Shown: positions 54,582-63,965 of the stretch, in pieces
How the letters are laid out: each line of letters begins with the position of its first letter
How positions within the stretch are numbered: position 1 is the first letter of the stretch
Source: Chromatiaceae bacterium
GTDB taxonomy: Bacteria > Pseudomonadota > Gammaproteobacteria > Chromatiales > Chromatiaceae
Direction of reading: 5' to 3'
NCBI GenBank assembly: GCA_024235255.1
Contig: JACKMT010000004.1
Location: forward strand, 62,001 to 126,000
DNA: 64,000 nucleotides
Made by a program: the position numbers and the translations under genes
Notes under the pieces: generated by a model
The model's input: only the letters and a program-made list of their open reading frames with translations
The model's database searches: none
What the model was told of the DNA's origin: nothing

Positions 54582-56477
54582 ATGGCACTGGTCACACTGC
54601 GGCAGGTACAACTGGGATTTGGCGGGCCGTTGCTGCTGGACGATGTGTCGTTCTCCATTAGTGACGGTGAAAGGGTCTGTCTGCTGGGCAGAAACGGCAC
54701 CGGCAAGTCCACCCTGATGAAACTGATCGCCGGCGACCTCCAGCCCGACGACGGAGAGCTGGCAGTGCGCCAAGGCGCCAGAATCGCCCGGCTCACCCAG
54801 GAGGTGCCGGAAGCACTGAACGGCCCGGTATTCGATGTGGTCGCTGCGGGGCTGGGCAGTCTCGCGGAACTGGTACGCTCCTACCACCATCTGGCTGTCA
54901 GGCTTGAGACGGATCCGGAGGAAGCGCTGCTGCAGCAGCTCGCCGACGTACAGCAGCAACTGGAAGCGGCGCACGGTTGGCAGGCGGAGCAGCGGGTGGA
55001 AAGCGTACTGTCGCGTCTGCAGCTGGATGCGGAGAGTGAATTTTCCACGCTCTCGGGCGGGCTAAAGCGGCGTGTGTTGCTGGCACGTGCGCTGGTACTC
55101 GAGCCGGACCTGCTGTTGCTCGATGAGCCGACCAACCACCTCGACATCGAATCGATCGACTGGTTGGAGCAGTTCCTGCTTGGCTACAGCGGCGCGTTGC
55201 TGTTTGTCACGCATGACCGAGCATTTCTGCAGCGGCTGGCAACCCGGATCATCGAGCTCGACCGCGGACGCGCCAGTGACTGGCCGGGCGATTACGCCAA
55301 CTTTCTGCGCCGCAAGGAGGAGGTGCTGAACGCCGAGGAGAGAGCCAATGAGCGGTTTGACAAGCGTCTGGCCGAGGAGGAGATCTGGATCCGCCAAGGC
55401 ATCAAAGCGCGGCGCACGCGCAACGAGGGGCGCGTCCGGGCCTTGCAAGCGATGCGTGAGGAGCGCAGCCGGCGCAGGGAGCAGCAGGGACAGGTGCGCA
55501 TGTCGCTGCAGAAGACGGAGCAGTCCGGCAAGCTGGTCGTTGAGGCGGAGAGGATCGGCTACGCCTGGGATGAACAAGCGGTGGTGAAGGATCTCTCCAT
55601 CAACATCATGCGTGGCGACAGAATCGGCGTCATCGGTCCCAACGGGATCGGTAAGAGCACACTGCTCCATCTCCTGCTGGGCAGACTGGAGCCGGACAGC
55701 GGCAGCGTCCGATTCGGGACAAAACTTGAGGTGGCTTACTTCGATCAGCTGCGCGCCGCGCTGGATGAAACCAGATCGGTACGGGACAATCTGGCGGACG
55801 GCAGCGATACTGTTCTGGTCAACGGTCAGCCGAAGCATGTCATCAGCTATCTGCAAGACTTTCTGTTTACCCCCGATCGGGCCCGGCAGCCGGTGAAGGC
55901 ACTCTCGGGGGGCGAGCGGAATCGGCTGCTGCTGGCAAAGCTGTTCACCAAACCGGCCAATGTACTGGTGATGGATGAACCCACCAACGATCTGGACCTG
56001 GAGACGCTGGAACTTTTAGAGGAGTTGTTGCTCGAATACACTGGCACTCTGCTGTTGGTCAGCCACGATCGTGCTTTCATCAACAGCGTGGTGACCAGCA
56101 CGCTGGTTTTCGAAGGCAACGGAAGGGTGGCAGAATATGTCGGTGGGTACGATGACTGGCTGCGTCAAAGGCCGGTTGCGGGTCAAACGTTATCGGTAAA
56201 AAAACCAGAACGGAAAGCGGTAACGGAAAAGCCCAGAGCGCAATCCAGAAAGATGGGCTATAAGGAACAGCGCGAACTGGAACTGCTTCCTGAAATAATT
56301 GAGTCGCTCGAACAGAGGCTGGCGTCGCTGCTGTCCGAGATTGCAGCGCCCGGCTTTTACCAGCAGGATGGCGCAACTATATCCGCTGTGAACCGGAGTG
56401 TGGCTGCAGTGGAGTCGGAACTTGCCGGCAGTTATCGGCGTTGGGAGGAGTTGGAGCAGATGCAGCAGACCGGTTAG
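54582..56477 (+). CDS. uup: ABC-F family ATPase Uup
   Basis: This soluble ABC-F protein has two nucleotide-binding domains on one chain (631 residues from the ATG at 54582, with AGGTG upstream). Walker A motifs are GRNGTGKST and GPNGIGKST; signatures are LSGGLKRRV and LSGGERNRL, followed by LLLLDEPTNHLD and LVMDEPTNDLD. A basic linker and a C-terminal coiled coil (from about residue 560) are typical of Uup, which is linked to ribosome function and transposon-excision control. An upstream TTG at 54561 adds seven residues without support. Confidence 0.94.
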   Translation: MALVTLRQVQLGFGGPLLLDDVSFSISDGERVCLLGRNGTGKSTLMKLIAGDLQPDDGELAVRQGARIARLTQEVPEALNGPVFDVVAAGLGSLAELVRSYHHLAVRLETDPEEALLQQLADVQQQLEAAHGWQAEQRVESVLSRLQLDAESEFSTLSGGLKRRVLLARALVLEPDLLLLDEPTNHLDIESIDWLEQFLLGYSGALLFVTHDRAFLQRLATRIIELDRGRASDWPGDYANFLRRKEEVLNAEERANERFDKRLAEEEIWIRQGIKARRTRNEGRVRALQAMREERSRRREQQGQVRMSLQKTEQSGKLVVEAERIGYAWDEQAVVKDLSINIMRGDRIGVIGPNGIGKSTLLHLLLGRLEPDSGSVRFGTKLEVAYFDQLRAALDETRSVRDNLADGSDTVLVNGQPKHVISYLQDFLFTPDRARQPVKALSGGERNRLLLAKLFTKPANVLVMDEPTNDLDLETLELLEELLLEYTGTLLLVSHDRAFINSVVTSTLVFEGNGRVAEYVGGYDDWLRQRPVAGQTLSVKKPERKAVTEKPRAQSRKMGYKEQRELELLPEIIESLEQRLASLLSEIAAPGFYQQDGATISAVNRSVAAVESELAGSYRRWEELEQMQQTG

Positions 56478-56782
56478 GGTTAGCAGCGTCGGCGGCAATT
56501 GATGGACGGATGCAGGCTCTATAATGTCCGGTGAAAACAGCGAGATGCGATGCCGGTTGTGAAGGTGTGCGCAGTTATGTTTTTCCGCTGAACCCGGAAT
56601 AGGTTTAATTTTAGGGCTCGCCAGTCGATAAGAGACGTAGCGTAAGCATTTGTAAACAATAACCTGTCCGCTAACGGCGGTAAATTTGACTAAAAGGTTA
56701 AATTGATAAATGTCGCGGCGTGCAATATAACGATGCGCCATGTTTTTAATTTTTTATAGAAAAATATTTTCAAGGAGTATTT
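56478..56782. other. 305-base intergenic region before the FKBP gene
   Basis: No gene is visible. The right half is A/T-rich and contains the promoter at 56703-56731. The left half, directly after uup, shows no clear terminator hairpin. Confidence 0.6.
56703..56731 (+). promoter_or_regulatory. Sigma-70-type promoter for the FKBP isomerase gene
   Basis: TTGATA (56703-56708) and TATAAC (56726-56731) are separated by 17 bases, each box differing from consensus at one or two positions. Transcription would begin near 56738, about 45 bases before the start codon. Confidence 0.6.
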
Positions 56783-57457
56783 ATGTTCCGATTTCTACGG
56801 TCTTCCCTTGTTCTGTTCATGACGTTGTCTGTGATGGGAACAACTTACGCATTGGAGCTGGATACGGTCGATAAGCGGCTGAGTTACACCTTTGGATATC
56901 AGTATATAAAGCAGTTTGAGAACCGCGATCTCAAGATCGATACGGAAGCATTTTCTGCGGCCGTCAATGATGTTCAGCAGGGTAAGAGCATGCGGATGAC
57001 CAAGGAGGAGATGAACACTGAGATGCAGACCTACCGTAAGGGGCTGTACAAGGATGTTCAGGACCAGGCCGATGCTGCACTGGAAGCGGGTAGACAGTTT
57101 CTGGAGAAGAACAAAAACCAGCCGGGGGTTAAGGTACTCCCATCCGGTGTGCAATATATCGAGCACCTTACCGGAGCGGGAGCGTCACCCAGTTTGAATT
57201 CCAAGATTACGGTTAACTATCGGGGCACCCTGATCAATGGTAAAGAGTTCGACAGTTCAAAGCCAGACAAGCCGGCCAGTTTCGAACTGAATGGTTTGAT
57301 ACGCGGTTTCCAGGAGGCGCTCACGCAGATGAAACCAGGTGCCAAGTGGACGATATTCATTCCATCCGAACTCGGTTATGGAGTGCGTGGTCTGGGTAAC
57401 AATATCGGGCCCCACGAGCCGCTCATTTTTGATGTTGAGCTGATCGCTGTGGAGTAG
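56783..57457 (+). CDS. FKBP-type peptidyl-prolyl isomerase, periplasmic (Mip/FklB-like)
   Basis: The 224-residue precursor has a signal peptide ending near TTYA, an N-terminal helical dimerisation domain (about 30-110, with LSYTFGYQYIKQF), and a C-terminal FKBP domain with VNYRGTLINGKEFDSS, FELNGLIRGFQEAL and ELGYGVRGLGNNIGPHEPLIFDVELI. It should assist folding of periplasmic or outer-membrane proteins. AAGGAG precedes the ATG. A strong terminator follows at 57556-57596. Confidence 0.95.
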   Translation: MFRFLRSSLVLFMTLSVMGTTYALELDTVDKRLSYTFGYQYIKQFENRDLKIDTEAFSAAVNDVQQGKSMRMTKEEMNTEMQTYRKGLYKDVQDQADAALEAGRQFLEKNKNQPGVKVLPSGVQYIEHLTGAGASPSLNSKITVNYRGTLINGKEFDSSKPDKPASFELNGLIRGFQEALTQMKPGAKWTIFIPSELGYGVRGLGNNIGPHEPLIFDVELIAVE

Positions 57458-57555
57458 ACTGAGGTTGATTTGACCTGCCGTCGGAGCGACTTACATTAGC
57501 TAAGTGCAGTTTGGTAGCGACCTAATTATCAAACGGTGCGGCAACTGCAGTAATC

Positions 57556-57596
57556 GAGGCTCCCCGTTGCATGCGGCGGGGAGCCTCAAATTTTTT
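57556..57596 (+). terminator. Strong intrinsic terminator after the FKBP gene
   Basis: A perfect 11-base stem GAGGCTCCCCG/CGGGGAGCCTC (57556-57566 and 57577-57587) with a ten-base loop is followed by AAATTTTTT. It ends the transcript of the isomerase gene 100 bases after its stop. Confidence 0.95.
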
Positions 57597-57649
57597 AGTT
57601 AGTAAGGTATGAGGTACCCTAGACTGATGAGACTCAGAGGGCGATAAAA

Positions 57650-58507
57650 GTGAGATGGCGGGGGAGAAGAGGCAGTCAGAATCTGGAGGACCGGCGCGGT
57701 TCGGGAATTGCACGTAAGGCAGGCGGTAGCGGTATCGGCGTTCTAGTGCTGGCGCTGGTCGCCATCTATTTTGGCGTAGATCCCAGCGTCATACTTAACC
57801 AGGGGGGCAGCATGCTGGGAGGTTCGGGAGGTGATTCCGCACCGTACCAGCCGACAGCGGAAGAGGATCGACTGGCAGACTTTGTGTCGGTAGTTCTGGC
57901 CGATACCGAGGATACCTGGAACAAGCTGTTCGAACGACTCGGCGGGCGCTATCAGGAGCCCAAGCTGGTGCTTTTCAGCGGCTCGGTCAGCTCGGCCTGT
58001 GGCTTGGGTCAGGCGGCTATGGGGCCATTTTACTGCCCAGCCGATCAGAAAGCCTATATCGATCTGAGCTTCTATCGCGATTTGAAATCTCGTTATCAGG
58101 CGCCCGGTGATTTTGCCCAGGCATACGTGATTGCCCACGAAATTGGCCATCATGTCCAGAATCTGCTCGGTATATCGGCTAAAGTGCAACAGGCGAAACA
58201 GCGGCTGAGCAAAGCCGAAGCCAATGCATTGTCAGTTAAACTGGAACTGCAGGCAGATTGTTTGTCAGGCGTCTGGGCGCACGATGCCGACCGGACCCGG
58301 CAGTTGCTCGAGAGCGGAGATATAGAGGAGGCGCTGAACGCAGCTAGCGCTATCGGCGACGACCGTCTACAGCAACAGACGCGGGGTTATGTCATACCCG
58401 AGACTTTTACCCATGGTACGTCGGCGCAGCGCGTTTTCTGGTTTAAAACCGGCCTCAAGGAGGGGGAGATAGACGCCTGTAATACGTTTGATGCGAAGCG
58501 GAGTTGA
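57650..58507 (+). CDS. ypfJ: Putative neutral zinc metallopeptidase (YpfJ family)
   Basis: This 285-residue protein starts at a GTG and has one membrane helix (GVLVLALVAIYFGV, about 29-44) after a basic N-terminus, followed by a soluble domain with the zincin motif HEIGHHVQNLLG. Family segments VLFSGSVSSACGLGQAAMGPFYCP and QADCLSGVWAH (third zinc ligand region) are present. The biological substrate is unknown. It converges on the gsp genes. Confidence 0.92.
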   Translation: MRWRGRRGSQNLEDRRGSGIARKAGGSGIGVLVLALVAIYFGVDPSVILNQGGSMLGGSGGDSAPYQPTAEEDRLADFVSVVLADTEDTWNKLFERLGGRYQEPKLVLFSGSVSSACGLGQAAMGPFYCPADQKAYIDLSFYRDLKSRYQAPGDFAQAYVIAHEIGHHVQNLLGISAKVQQAKQRLSKAEANALSVKLELQADCLSGVWAHDADRTRQLLESGDIEEALNAASAIGDDRLQQQTRGYVIPETFTHGTSAQRVFWFKTGLKEGEIDACNTFDAKRS

Positions 58508-58516
58508 GGCTCGCGA

Positions 58517-59449
58517 TCAATACTCACCAATGCGCGCCATCGGTTTTACGCTCAATGTCTTTGCACCGATCCAGAACGGATCGAATTCGATATCCTCCAT
58601 GTAGGCATACTCCGGCGCATCCTGGGATGCAGGGAACACTGCCAGGGTAAAGATATTATTCACCGCGCCTTCTGCGATCCACGGCTGCACTTCAATATAA
58701 ACCGCCGAATCCAACAGCAGCGACAGCTCCGACCTTTTCGACAGATCAAGGGTTTTTCGCGATGTCAGAATCAACTCGATCGTCTCATCCGTCATGCCGG
58801 GGATCAACTGTAGTGTTTGTCGAGAGGCGCTGCCGAAATCGACACCCTGGTGCTTGCCGTAGACGGTAAACACCGCATTTACATCGACATCGCTGAAAGC
58901 CGCTTTGTAACCTCTGACGAAGAGCAGTTCAGCCGGCACCTGGAAAAAATTGTTGGCGGGCATGTTGTATATCCCTTCTCCCGCATAGTAACTGCGCTCC
59001 GCACCCTGGGGCATTGCATTGTCATCCGCGTCAACCCAGTCGGTCCAGGCCTGGATCAACCCATCGATTTCGCCGGCATCGACGTTCTTTCTACGCTCGA
59101 GAATGCTGCGCATGCTGGATAGGGTCAGGTGTTTGAGATTGATCTTGCTTGTGTTGGGGATAATTGCAAAATCGAGACCCTGCGGCCACTGCGGCTGAGT
59201 CAGAATAGCCTCCCGGACGGCGCCGATATCAAATTCACCCCCTAACATTTTCCAATCGATCATCCCTTTCCTGATCATAGCCATCGCCGACTGAATCGCC
59301 AGGTCTTCCGCCCGGTTGGAGGATATTGCCACGGCCACACCCGCATTGGTTTGCGCATTCTGGGAGATCAGTGCAAGAAAACCGATCAGCAGCGCGCTCA
59401 TCCAGAGTACGGAAACCAGTACAAATCCCCTGTGCCGATTCCGCTGCAT
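58517..59449 (-). CDS. gspK: Type II secretion minor pseudopilin GspK
   Basis: GspK is the large minor pseudopilin that sits at the pilus tip with GspI and GspJ. The 310-residue product has the class-III-type N-terminus RGFVLVSVLWM, lacking the usual Glu5, as expected for GspK, and a helical domain with TDWVDADDNAMPQGAE. It overlaps the gspJ stop by a single base. It is the last gene of gspGHIJK in this window. Confidence 0.93.
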   Translation of the reverse strand: MQRNRHRGFVLVSVLWMSALLIGFLALISQNAQTNAGVAVAISSNRAEDLAIQSAMAMIRKGMIDWKMLGGEFDIGAVREAILTQPQWPQGLDFAIIPNTSKINLKHLTLSSMRSILERRKNVDAGEIDGLIQAWTDWVDADDNAMPQGAERSYYAGEGIYNMPANNFFQVPAELLFVRGYKAAFSDVDVNAVFTVYGKHQGVDFGSASRQTLQLIPGMTDETIELILTSRKTLDLSKRSELSLLLDSAVYIEVQPWIAEGAVNNIFTLAVFPASQDAPEYAYMEDIEFDPFWIGAKTLSVKPMARIGEY

Positions 59450-60108
59450 CAGCCCGCCGCCTGCGGAGTCACCGCTTTAATCAGGGCCATCAAATCAAGA
59501 TCCGCCTGCTGCTCCTGAACGACCTGCTTATGCCGGAAAAAAGCGATATGCACTGCTCTTGGCAGCTCCTGCGCAATTTCACCCTCGCTGCGAGAGGGCC
59601 AGCTATCGAACCACTCCAGCTCTTTACCGGTCCGCGAGAGTCCGGCATAGCGAATTCTTATCGCCGCAAATCCCGGTATTATCTCGGTGCTGCCCCAATT
59701 CATCGTCTCCTCGGCGAAACCACCGGCCAGTGGCGCTCTGTCTAGGAGAATTCCCGCGTCGCTGTTACGTAAGCGCCAGACATTCAGCATCCCCATCCTT
59801 CCGGGTGACAGCGTACTCACCCAGGTAAGGGCATCTTCGCTTCCTGCTACCAGCAATAAAGACTGGCTCTCCCCCTCACGCCGGTAGGTGTACGGATACA
59901 TGCCCTGCAGCGCTCGCTCCAGTCTAAGCAGATAAAGCGCCTGCTCCACATCGTCCTGTAACAGCTCATTCTGTCTGCTCCATTGGGTTGACATAGTATT
60001 GGATGCATACGCCAGGACGCTCAACAGCAGCGCACTCAGACTAAGTGCCAGGAGGAGTTCGAGCAGGGTGAAGCCGGCACTGCGGCTGACGGGTATAAGC
60101 CTATCCAC
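59449..60108 (-). CDS. gspJ: Type II secretion minor pseudopilin GspJ
   Basis: This 219-residue pseudopilin has the prepilin motif SAGFTLLELLLALSLSALLLS, processed before Phe by the prepilin peptidase. The later part includes the GspJ-like RMGMLNVWRLRN and RIRYAGLSRTGKELEWFDSW segments. It overlaps gspI by eight bases. Confidence 0.92.
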   Translation of the reverse strand: MDRLIPVSRSAGFTLLELLLALSLSALLLSVLAYASNTMSTQWSRQNELLQDDVEQALYLLRLERALQGMYPYTYRREGESQSLLLVAGSEDALTWVSTLSPGRMGMLNVWRLRNSDAGILLDRAPLAGGFAEETMNWGSTEIIPGFAAIRIRYAGLSRTGKELEWFDSWPSRSEGEIAQELPRAVHIAFFRHKQVVQEQQADLDLMALIKAVTPQAAG

Positions 60109-60484
60109 CAGGAATCTTCCGCGCTACCCAGACCAGTCCCTGAACCGGCTCGAAACCATCCGCGCCGAGGTTAAACTTCTTCAGTTTACCGGTTTGGACA
60201 ATCTCTTCTCCCGCAAACTTCAAGGCGACCTCTTCGTACTCCAAGCGGCTGCCCTCAGGCAGCATGGAGCGGGGAGGTGTTTCGTCATAACTGGCATACA
60301 GCGTCACGGTGTTGGCCAGAAAACGAAGTTTTGCGTCCCGCGTGAAAGAGTGCTGAGTCCTGAAGCTCAGATCGTTGCTTACGACGATGGCGGAAAATAC
60401 ACCGCCGAACACCAGGCCAACAATGGTGGTCGCAACCAGTACCTCCAGCAATGTGAAACCGAGTTCTTTGTGTCTAACAGCCAT
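60101..60484 (-). CDS. gspI: Type II secretion minor pseudopilin GspI
   Basis: This 127-residue pseudopilin has the prepilin motif ELGFTLLEVLVATTIVGLV, followed by a short globular domain. With GspJ and GspK it forms the tip complex that starts pseudopilus assembly. It lies 34 bases after gspH. Confidence 0.9.
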   Translation of the reverse strand: MAVRHKELGFTLLEVLVATTIVGLVFGGVFSAIVVSNDLSFRTQHSFTRDAKLRFLANTVTLYASYDETPPRSMLPEGSRLEYEEVALKFAGEEIVQTGKLKKFNLGADGFEPVQGLVWVARKIPGG

Positions 60485-60518
60485 GGGTCATGCCCCAATC
60501 CGGAGGAGACAGCACACT

Positions 60519-60980
60519 TCATTGCTCTTGTTCTATCTGGATTCGTCCTGACTCCGGTTGGATCAGTATGCGCCGTTTAAGCAGTTGGCCCTTGAAATCA
60601 AGTATGCCGCCGGTGCTGCTGCCGTCAGGAAAAAATCTGACCTGGGCAATCTGTGGCTGCGGTTCCACATCATTTCCAGAAATCTTGACCTCTATCCCCT
60701 CATGAAACCAGCTGTTCTGTAGGTCGGCTTCCGCAGGCGCTTTAGGAAAGATCACATTGCTGCTGCGTCGCTCCATAACAGCCTCCAATCTGGCCCGCCG
60801 CAACATCAGCAACGCTGAGTCCACCGCTTTGTTAAACTCTCTGGTGGAGTCATTGAAGAAAGCGGGAGGAATAACCAGGGCCAGCAGTGAGATCAATGCA
60901 ACAACGACCAGTAGTTCAAGCAGGGTAAAGCCTTCCGCTCTCAACCATCCGGCAACGACAGACGGCCGGCAGGCAATCAC
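60519..60980 (-). CDS. gspH: Type II secretion minor pseudopilin GspH
   Basis: This 153-residue pseudopilin starts at a GTG that overlaps the gspG stop (GTGA). The prepilin motif AEGFTLLELLVVVALISLL lies unusually deep, after 16 residues, which is normal for some GspH leaders. Family sequence includes LLMLRRARLEAVMERRS and VRFFPDGSSTGG. Confidence 0.92.
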   Translation of the reverse strand: MIACRPSVVAGWLRAEGFTLLELLVVVALISLLALVIPPAFFNDSTREFNKAVDSALLMLRRARLEAVMERRSSNVIFPKAPAEADLQNSWFHEGIEVKISGNDVEPQPQIAQVRFFPDGSSTGGILDFKGQLLKRRILIQPESGRIQIEQEQ

Positions 60981-61387
60981 CAGTTGACCACGTCCTTATC
61001 CTCTTTATCGCCCCCATCTCTGCCATCGGCACCCAAAGAGTAGAGGTCGTAGCCCCGTTGGTTATGTTTTCCGGGTGATTGGTAGAGATAGTTATTGCCC
61101 CAGGGATCCATCGGTATCCCTTTTTTCAGATAAGGGCCGCTCCAGGCAGGATTGGATCTCGGGTCTTCATTTAGTTCCTCGAGGTTACGCGGGTATTTAC
61201 CCACGTCCAGTCGATAGGAATCGAGCGCCGATTCGATCATGCTCAATTGGGCCGCCGCCGCCTTCTGCTTCGACCCCCCCAGCTTGTCGAACAGGGTGGG
61301 GCCGACGAGCGCCGCCAGCATAGCGATAATAGCCATCACCACCAGAAGTTCAATCAGGGTAAAACCATTCAATCGTGTTGCTCGCAT
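60977..61387 (-). CDS. gspG: Type II secretion major pseudopilin GspG
   Basis: This 136-residue major pseudopilin has a short leader, the motif NGFTLIELLVVMAIIAML, and the C-terminal calcium-loop region DPWGNNYLYQSPG...YDLYSLGADG. It polymerises into the pseudopilus that pushes folded proteins through GspD. It heads gspGHIJK, about 250 bases downstream of gspD; gspE and gspF are not between them as in many clusters. Confidence 0.96.
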   Translation of the reverse strand: MRATRLNGFTLIELLVVMAIIAMLAALVGPTLFDKLGGSKQKAAAAQLSMIESALDSYRLDVGKYPRNLEELNEDPRSNPAWSGPYLKKGIPMDPWGNNYLYQSPGKHNQRGYDLYSLGADGRDGGDKEDKDVVNW

Positions 61388-61482
61388 AGCCGACCTCGCA
61401 AAAATTGCGTCTTCAATAATATTTCCTGCAACTATTCAGCAACGCTGCTTATGAGTTTGTTGAACAGTTGTCTCCCTGGTTT

Positions 61483-61565
61483 TTGGGGGTTGTCAAAGGA
61501 GAGTGGTGTTACGCTCCCCATCGGTCGCGCGCAAATAGCGCAACGTCTATTTGCCATATTTGCGC
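61483..61565. repeat. REP-like hairpins between gspD and gspG
   Basis: GTTGTCAAAGGAGAGTGGTG and the following ACGCTCCCCATCGGTCG are related to the middle hairpin of 33474-33507. A second structure follows: GCGCAAATA (61529-61537) pairs with TATTTGCGC (61557-61565), and an inner alternative GCAAATAG/CTATTTGC also forms. The remaining sequence of the 250-base gap shows nothing else. It could reduce read-through from gspD into gspG. Confidence 0.6.
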
Positions 61566-61637
61566 TGCGATGTGAGCAGACATACGCTCTCCGCGGTACA
61601 ACATTCACCTCCGAATCCGCACGATGTTACCGAGAAG

Positions 61638-63965
61638 TCACCTATCGGGCACCAATATACGCTCGAGCTTCTTCGGCATGCTCATCGGCTTCCAGGGCTC
61701 TGTCGAAAAGGAGCTCTCCAGCACCGCTGCGGCGTACTGTACGCGTTTGCGAAACTCCTTGTAGTACGCCTCACCGCCGCTCGGATCCACGACCTCCGGC
61801 ACGATCATCAACACCAACTCTCTTCTGACCGTTTTCGTGCTGGTAGTGCCAAAGGCGGCGCCGACCACCGGGATTGCTCCAAGAAAAGGTACGTACTCCT
61901 CCTTGTTTGTGGTTCCGTTCTCGATCAGCCCCCCAATCATGATCAACGAGCGGTCGGCGACCACTGCCACTGTACTGATCTGCTGGTTGTCAAACGATGG
62001 CGAACCCTCCACGGCAGTGGTTTGTCCAATCGATGACAGCGCCTGGTCTATCTCCAATTGAATGATGCCGTCATCGTTGATCTGCGGTTTTACCGTCAAC
62101 TCTATACCCGTATCGCGATAAGAGATGTCGTTGGCAACGACCGGATTTGCGCCGGAATCGGTCGTCGACTTCTGGGCTGTAATCACCGGCTGTTGGGAGC
62201 CAACCTTGATGCTCGCCTCCTGATTGTTCTTCACCAAGATGGTGGGGCGGGACAGGACATCAACCTTGTTGGTACTGGCCAGTGCATTCAGCACGACAGT
62301 GAGATCGCCGCCTCTGCTGATGTCGTTGAATACCAGGCCCACCGCTGATCCGCCGGTCGAAGTCAGTGCATTCGGTACCCCAAAGCCGGTTCCAATGAAG
62401 CTGGTCGCATTGCTCCAGACAGTCTTCCAATCGATACCGAAGTTGGTGCTGTCGTTGAGCGTCACCTGGGCGATGATCACGCTGATCACCACCTCCAGCG
62501 GTGGTCGATCCAGGTGCGATAAGGTGGTCAGTAACTGCCGGTAGTCGCGCGGTGTGGCGCGCACCAGCAGACTATTGGTCTCTTCATTCGCGACGATCAC
62601 CAGGTTGAGATCTGCCGAGACGCCTGGGCCGGTGATCGAGCGCTGTATCTGGGTCGTATCCCCGCCTGCGGAAGGTGCTTTCGCTCGCGCGGTGTCTGCG
62701 GGTGTCTCCTCCACCTTTTCCAATCCCGGTACCTTTGAGCTGGTCTGTGTGCTGAGCCGTTGCCTGCCGCTGGAAGAGAGCTGTGTCTCTTTCACCGAGG
62801 GCAGCGCTACCTCGCCCTCCTGCCTAAATATCTCGCTCAGCGTCTCTGCCATAGAGACCGCATTCAGGCTCTTCATGCGGTAAACGAACATCTGCTCGCT
62901 CTGCGTGCTGCCGGCCTCATCCAGAATCTTCACCCAGCGCTCCACTGCTTTGAATCCGCGCTGGGGCGAAGATACCACCAGCAGGGCATTGATGCGTTTC
63001 AGGCCATGAACCTGGTAGGTGCTCCTGTTTCCCTCAATCATCTCCAGGATGCTGTCGAGTTCCCCGGCAACCAGCTCCGCGTCGGCATTTTGCAGATAGA
63101 AGAGCCTGATGCCGCGGTGCTGAAAGGGGTCGACATCCACCAGCGGTAGCAGCTGGTTGATCTTCTCCAGCCGATCCTTCGAGCCGGTGATTGCCAGCAT
63201 ATTGATATTATTGGCCGTAGCGACCCGGCCGTTGCCCTCCAGGATCGGGGCCAGCAGCTCGATGGCGTTGGCTGCTTCGATGAACTTCAGCGGCGTGATC
63301 TGAGTGACCAGCGGCGCCAGGGATTCACCCTCCGCACCTTGCAGGGCGATCCCATCGAGCGCATCGCCGGCGCCTGGAATCACTTCATAAAAATCAGCTC
63401 GCCGGACCAGGCTCAAACCGGCGTTTGACAGCAGCAATCTGAACAACGGCCAGATATCGCGCCGCATCAGGCTGCTCTCCGGATCTGTTTTGAAGGTGAC
63501 GGCACCTGCAATCGGGGTGCTGATCAGCAGATTGATACCGAGAATATCGGCCAGCTCCTCGGCTACCACCCTTAAATTAGCCTGCTCGTAGTTCAACACC
63601 AGTTTGTCGGTCGGCCTGCCTTGCCCCAATGCGCCGCTCTGCTCGTCTGCTGCTGACGGAGGCTTCCCTGCTGCAGCAGCTCCGGGCAGGCGACCGACCT
63701 GATTAAAGGTGCCGCGCTCGCGCCGCGCGGCAGGTTGTTCCAAGGCCTCCATCTCGGCGGGGCTCTCCCCCGGTGTATTACCGCCTGGCTTCGGAGTGAT
63801 ACCGATATCCTCACAGCACTCGGGGTTCAGCTGTACGTCGAACATGCTCCCTTGCTGCTCCTTGGGGTTGAGTCCCGCACAACCGGCGACAAGCACACTA
63901 AAGGCGAGGGGAAACAGCACACTCAGGATCCTGGATCCGGTTGCATAATGTACAGTCATAACCAT
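61638..63965 (-). CDS. gspD: Type II secretion outer-membrane secretin GspD, lipoprotein form
   Basis: This 775-residue secretin forms the outer-membrane pore. The signal peptide ends LVAGC (lipobox, C29), so it should be lipidated, unlike the E. coli protein that needs a pilotin. The N0 domain begins near residue 118 (KLVLNYEQANLRVVAEELADILGINLLIS), N1-N3 follow, and the secretin core (about 500-735) contains VDVLSRPTILVKNNQEASIKVGSQQPV and the IGGLIENGT segment. A Pro/Gln-rich low-complexity linker (about 50-115) separates lipid and N0. AAGGA precedes the ATG. Confidence 0.96.
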   Translation of the reverse strand: MVMTVHYATGSRILSVLFPLAFSVLVAGCAGLNPKEQQGSMFDVQLNPECCEDIGITPKPGGNTPGESPAEMEALEQPAARRERGTFNQVGRLPGAAAAGKPPSAADEQSGALGQGRPTDKLVLNYEQANLRVVAEELADILGINLLISTPIAGAVTFKTDPESSLMRRDIWPLFRLLLSNAGLSLVRRADFYEVIPGAGDALDGIALQGAEGESLAPLVTQITPLKFIEAANAIELLAPILEGNGRVATANNINMLAITGSKDRLEKINQLLPLVDVDPFQHRGIRLFYLQNADAELVAGELDSILEMIEGNRSTYQVHGLKRINALLVVSSPQRGFKAVERWVKILDEAGSTQSEQMFVYRMKSLNAVSMAETLSEIFRQEGEVALPSVKETQLSSSGRQRLSTQTSSKVPGLEKVEETPADTARAKAPSAGGDTTQIQRSITGPGVSADLNLVIVANEETNSLLVRATPRDYRQLLTTLSHLDRPPLEVVISVIIAQVTLNDSTNFGIDWKTVWSNATSFIGTGFGVPNALTSTGGSAVGLVFNDISRGGDLTVVLNALASTNKVDVLSRPTILVKNNQEASIKVGSQQPVITAQKSTTDSGANPVVANDISYRDTGIELTVKPQINDDGIIQLEIDQALSSIGQTTAVEGSPSFDNQQISTVAVVADRSLIMIGGLIENGTTNKEEYVPFLGAIPVVGAAFGTTSTKTVRRELVLMIVPEVVDPSGGEAYYKEFRKRVQYAAAVLESSFSTEPWKPMSMPKKLERILVPDR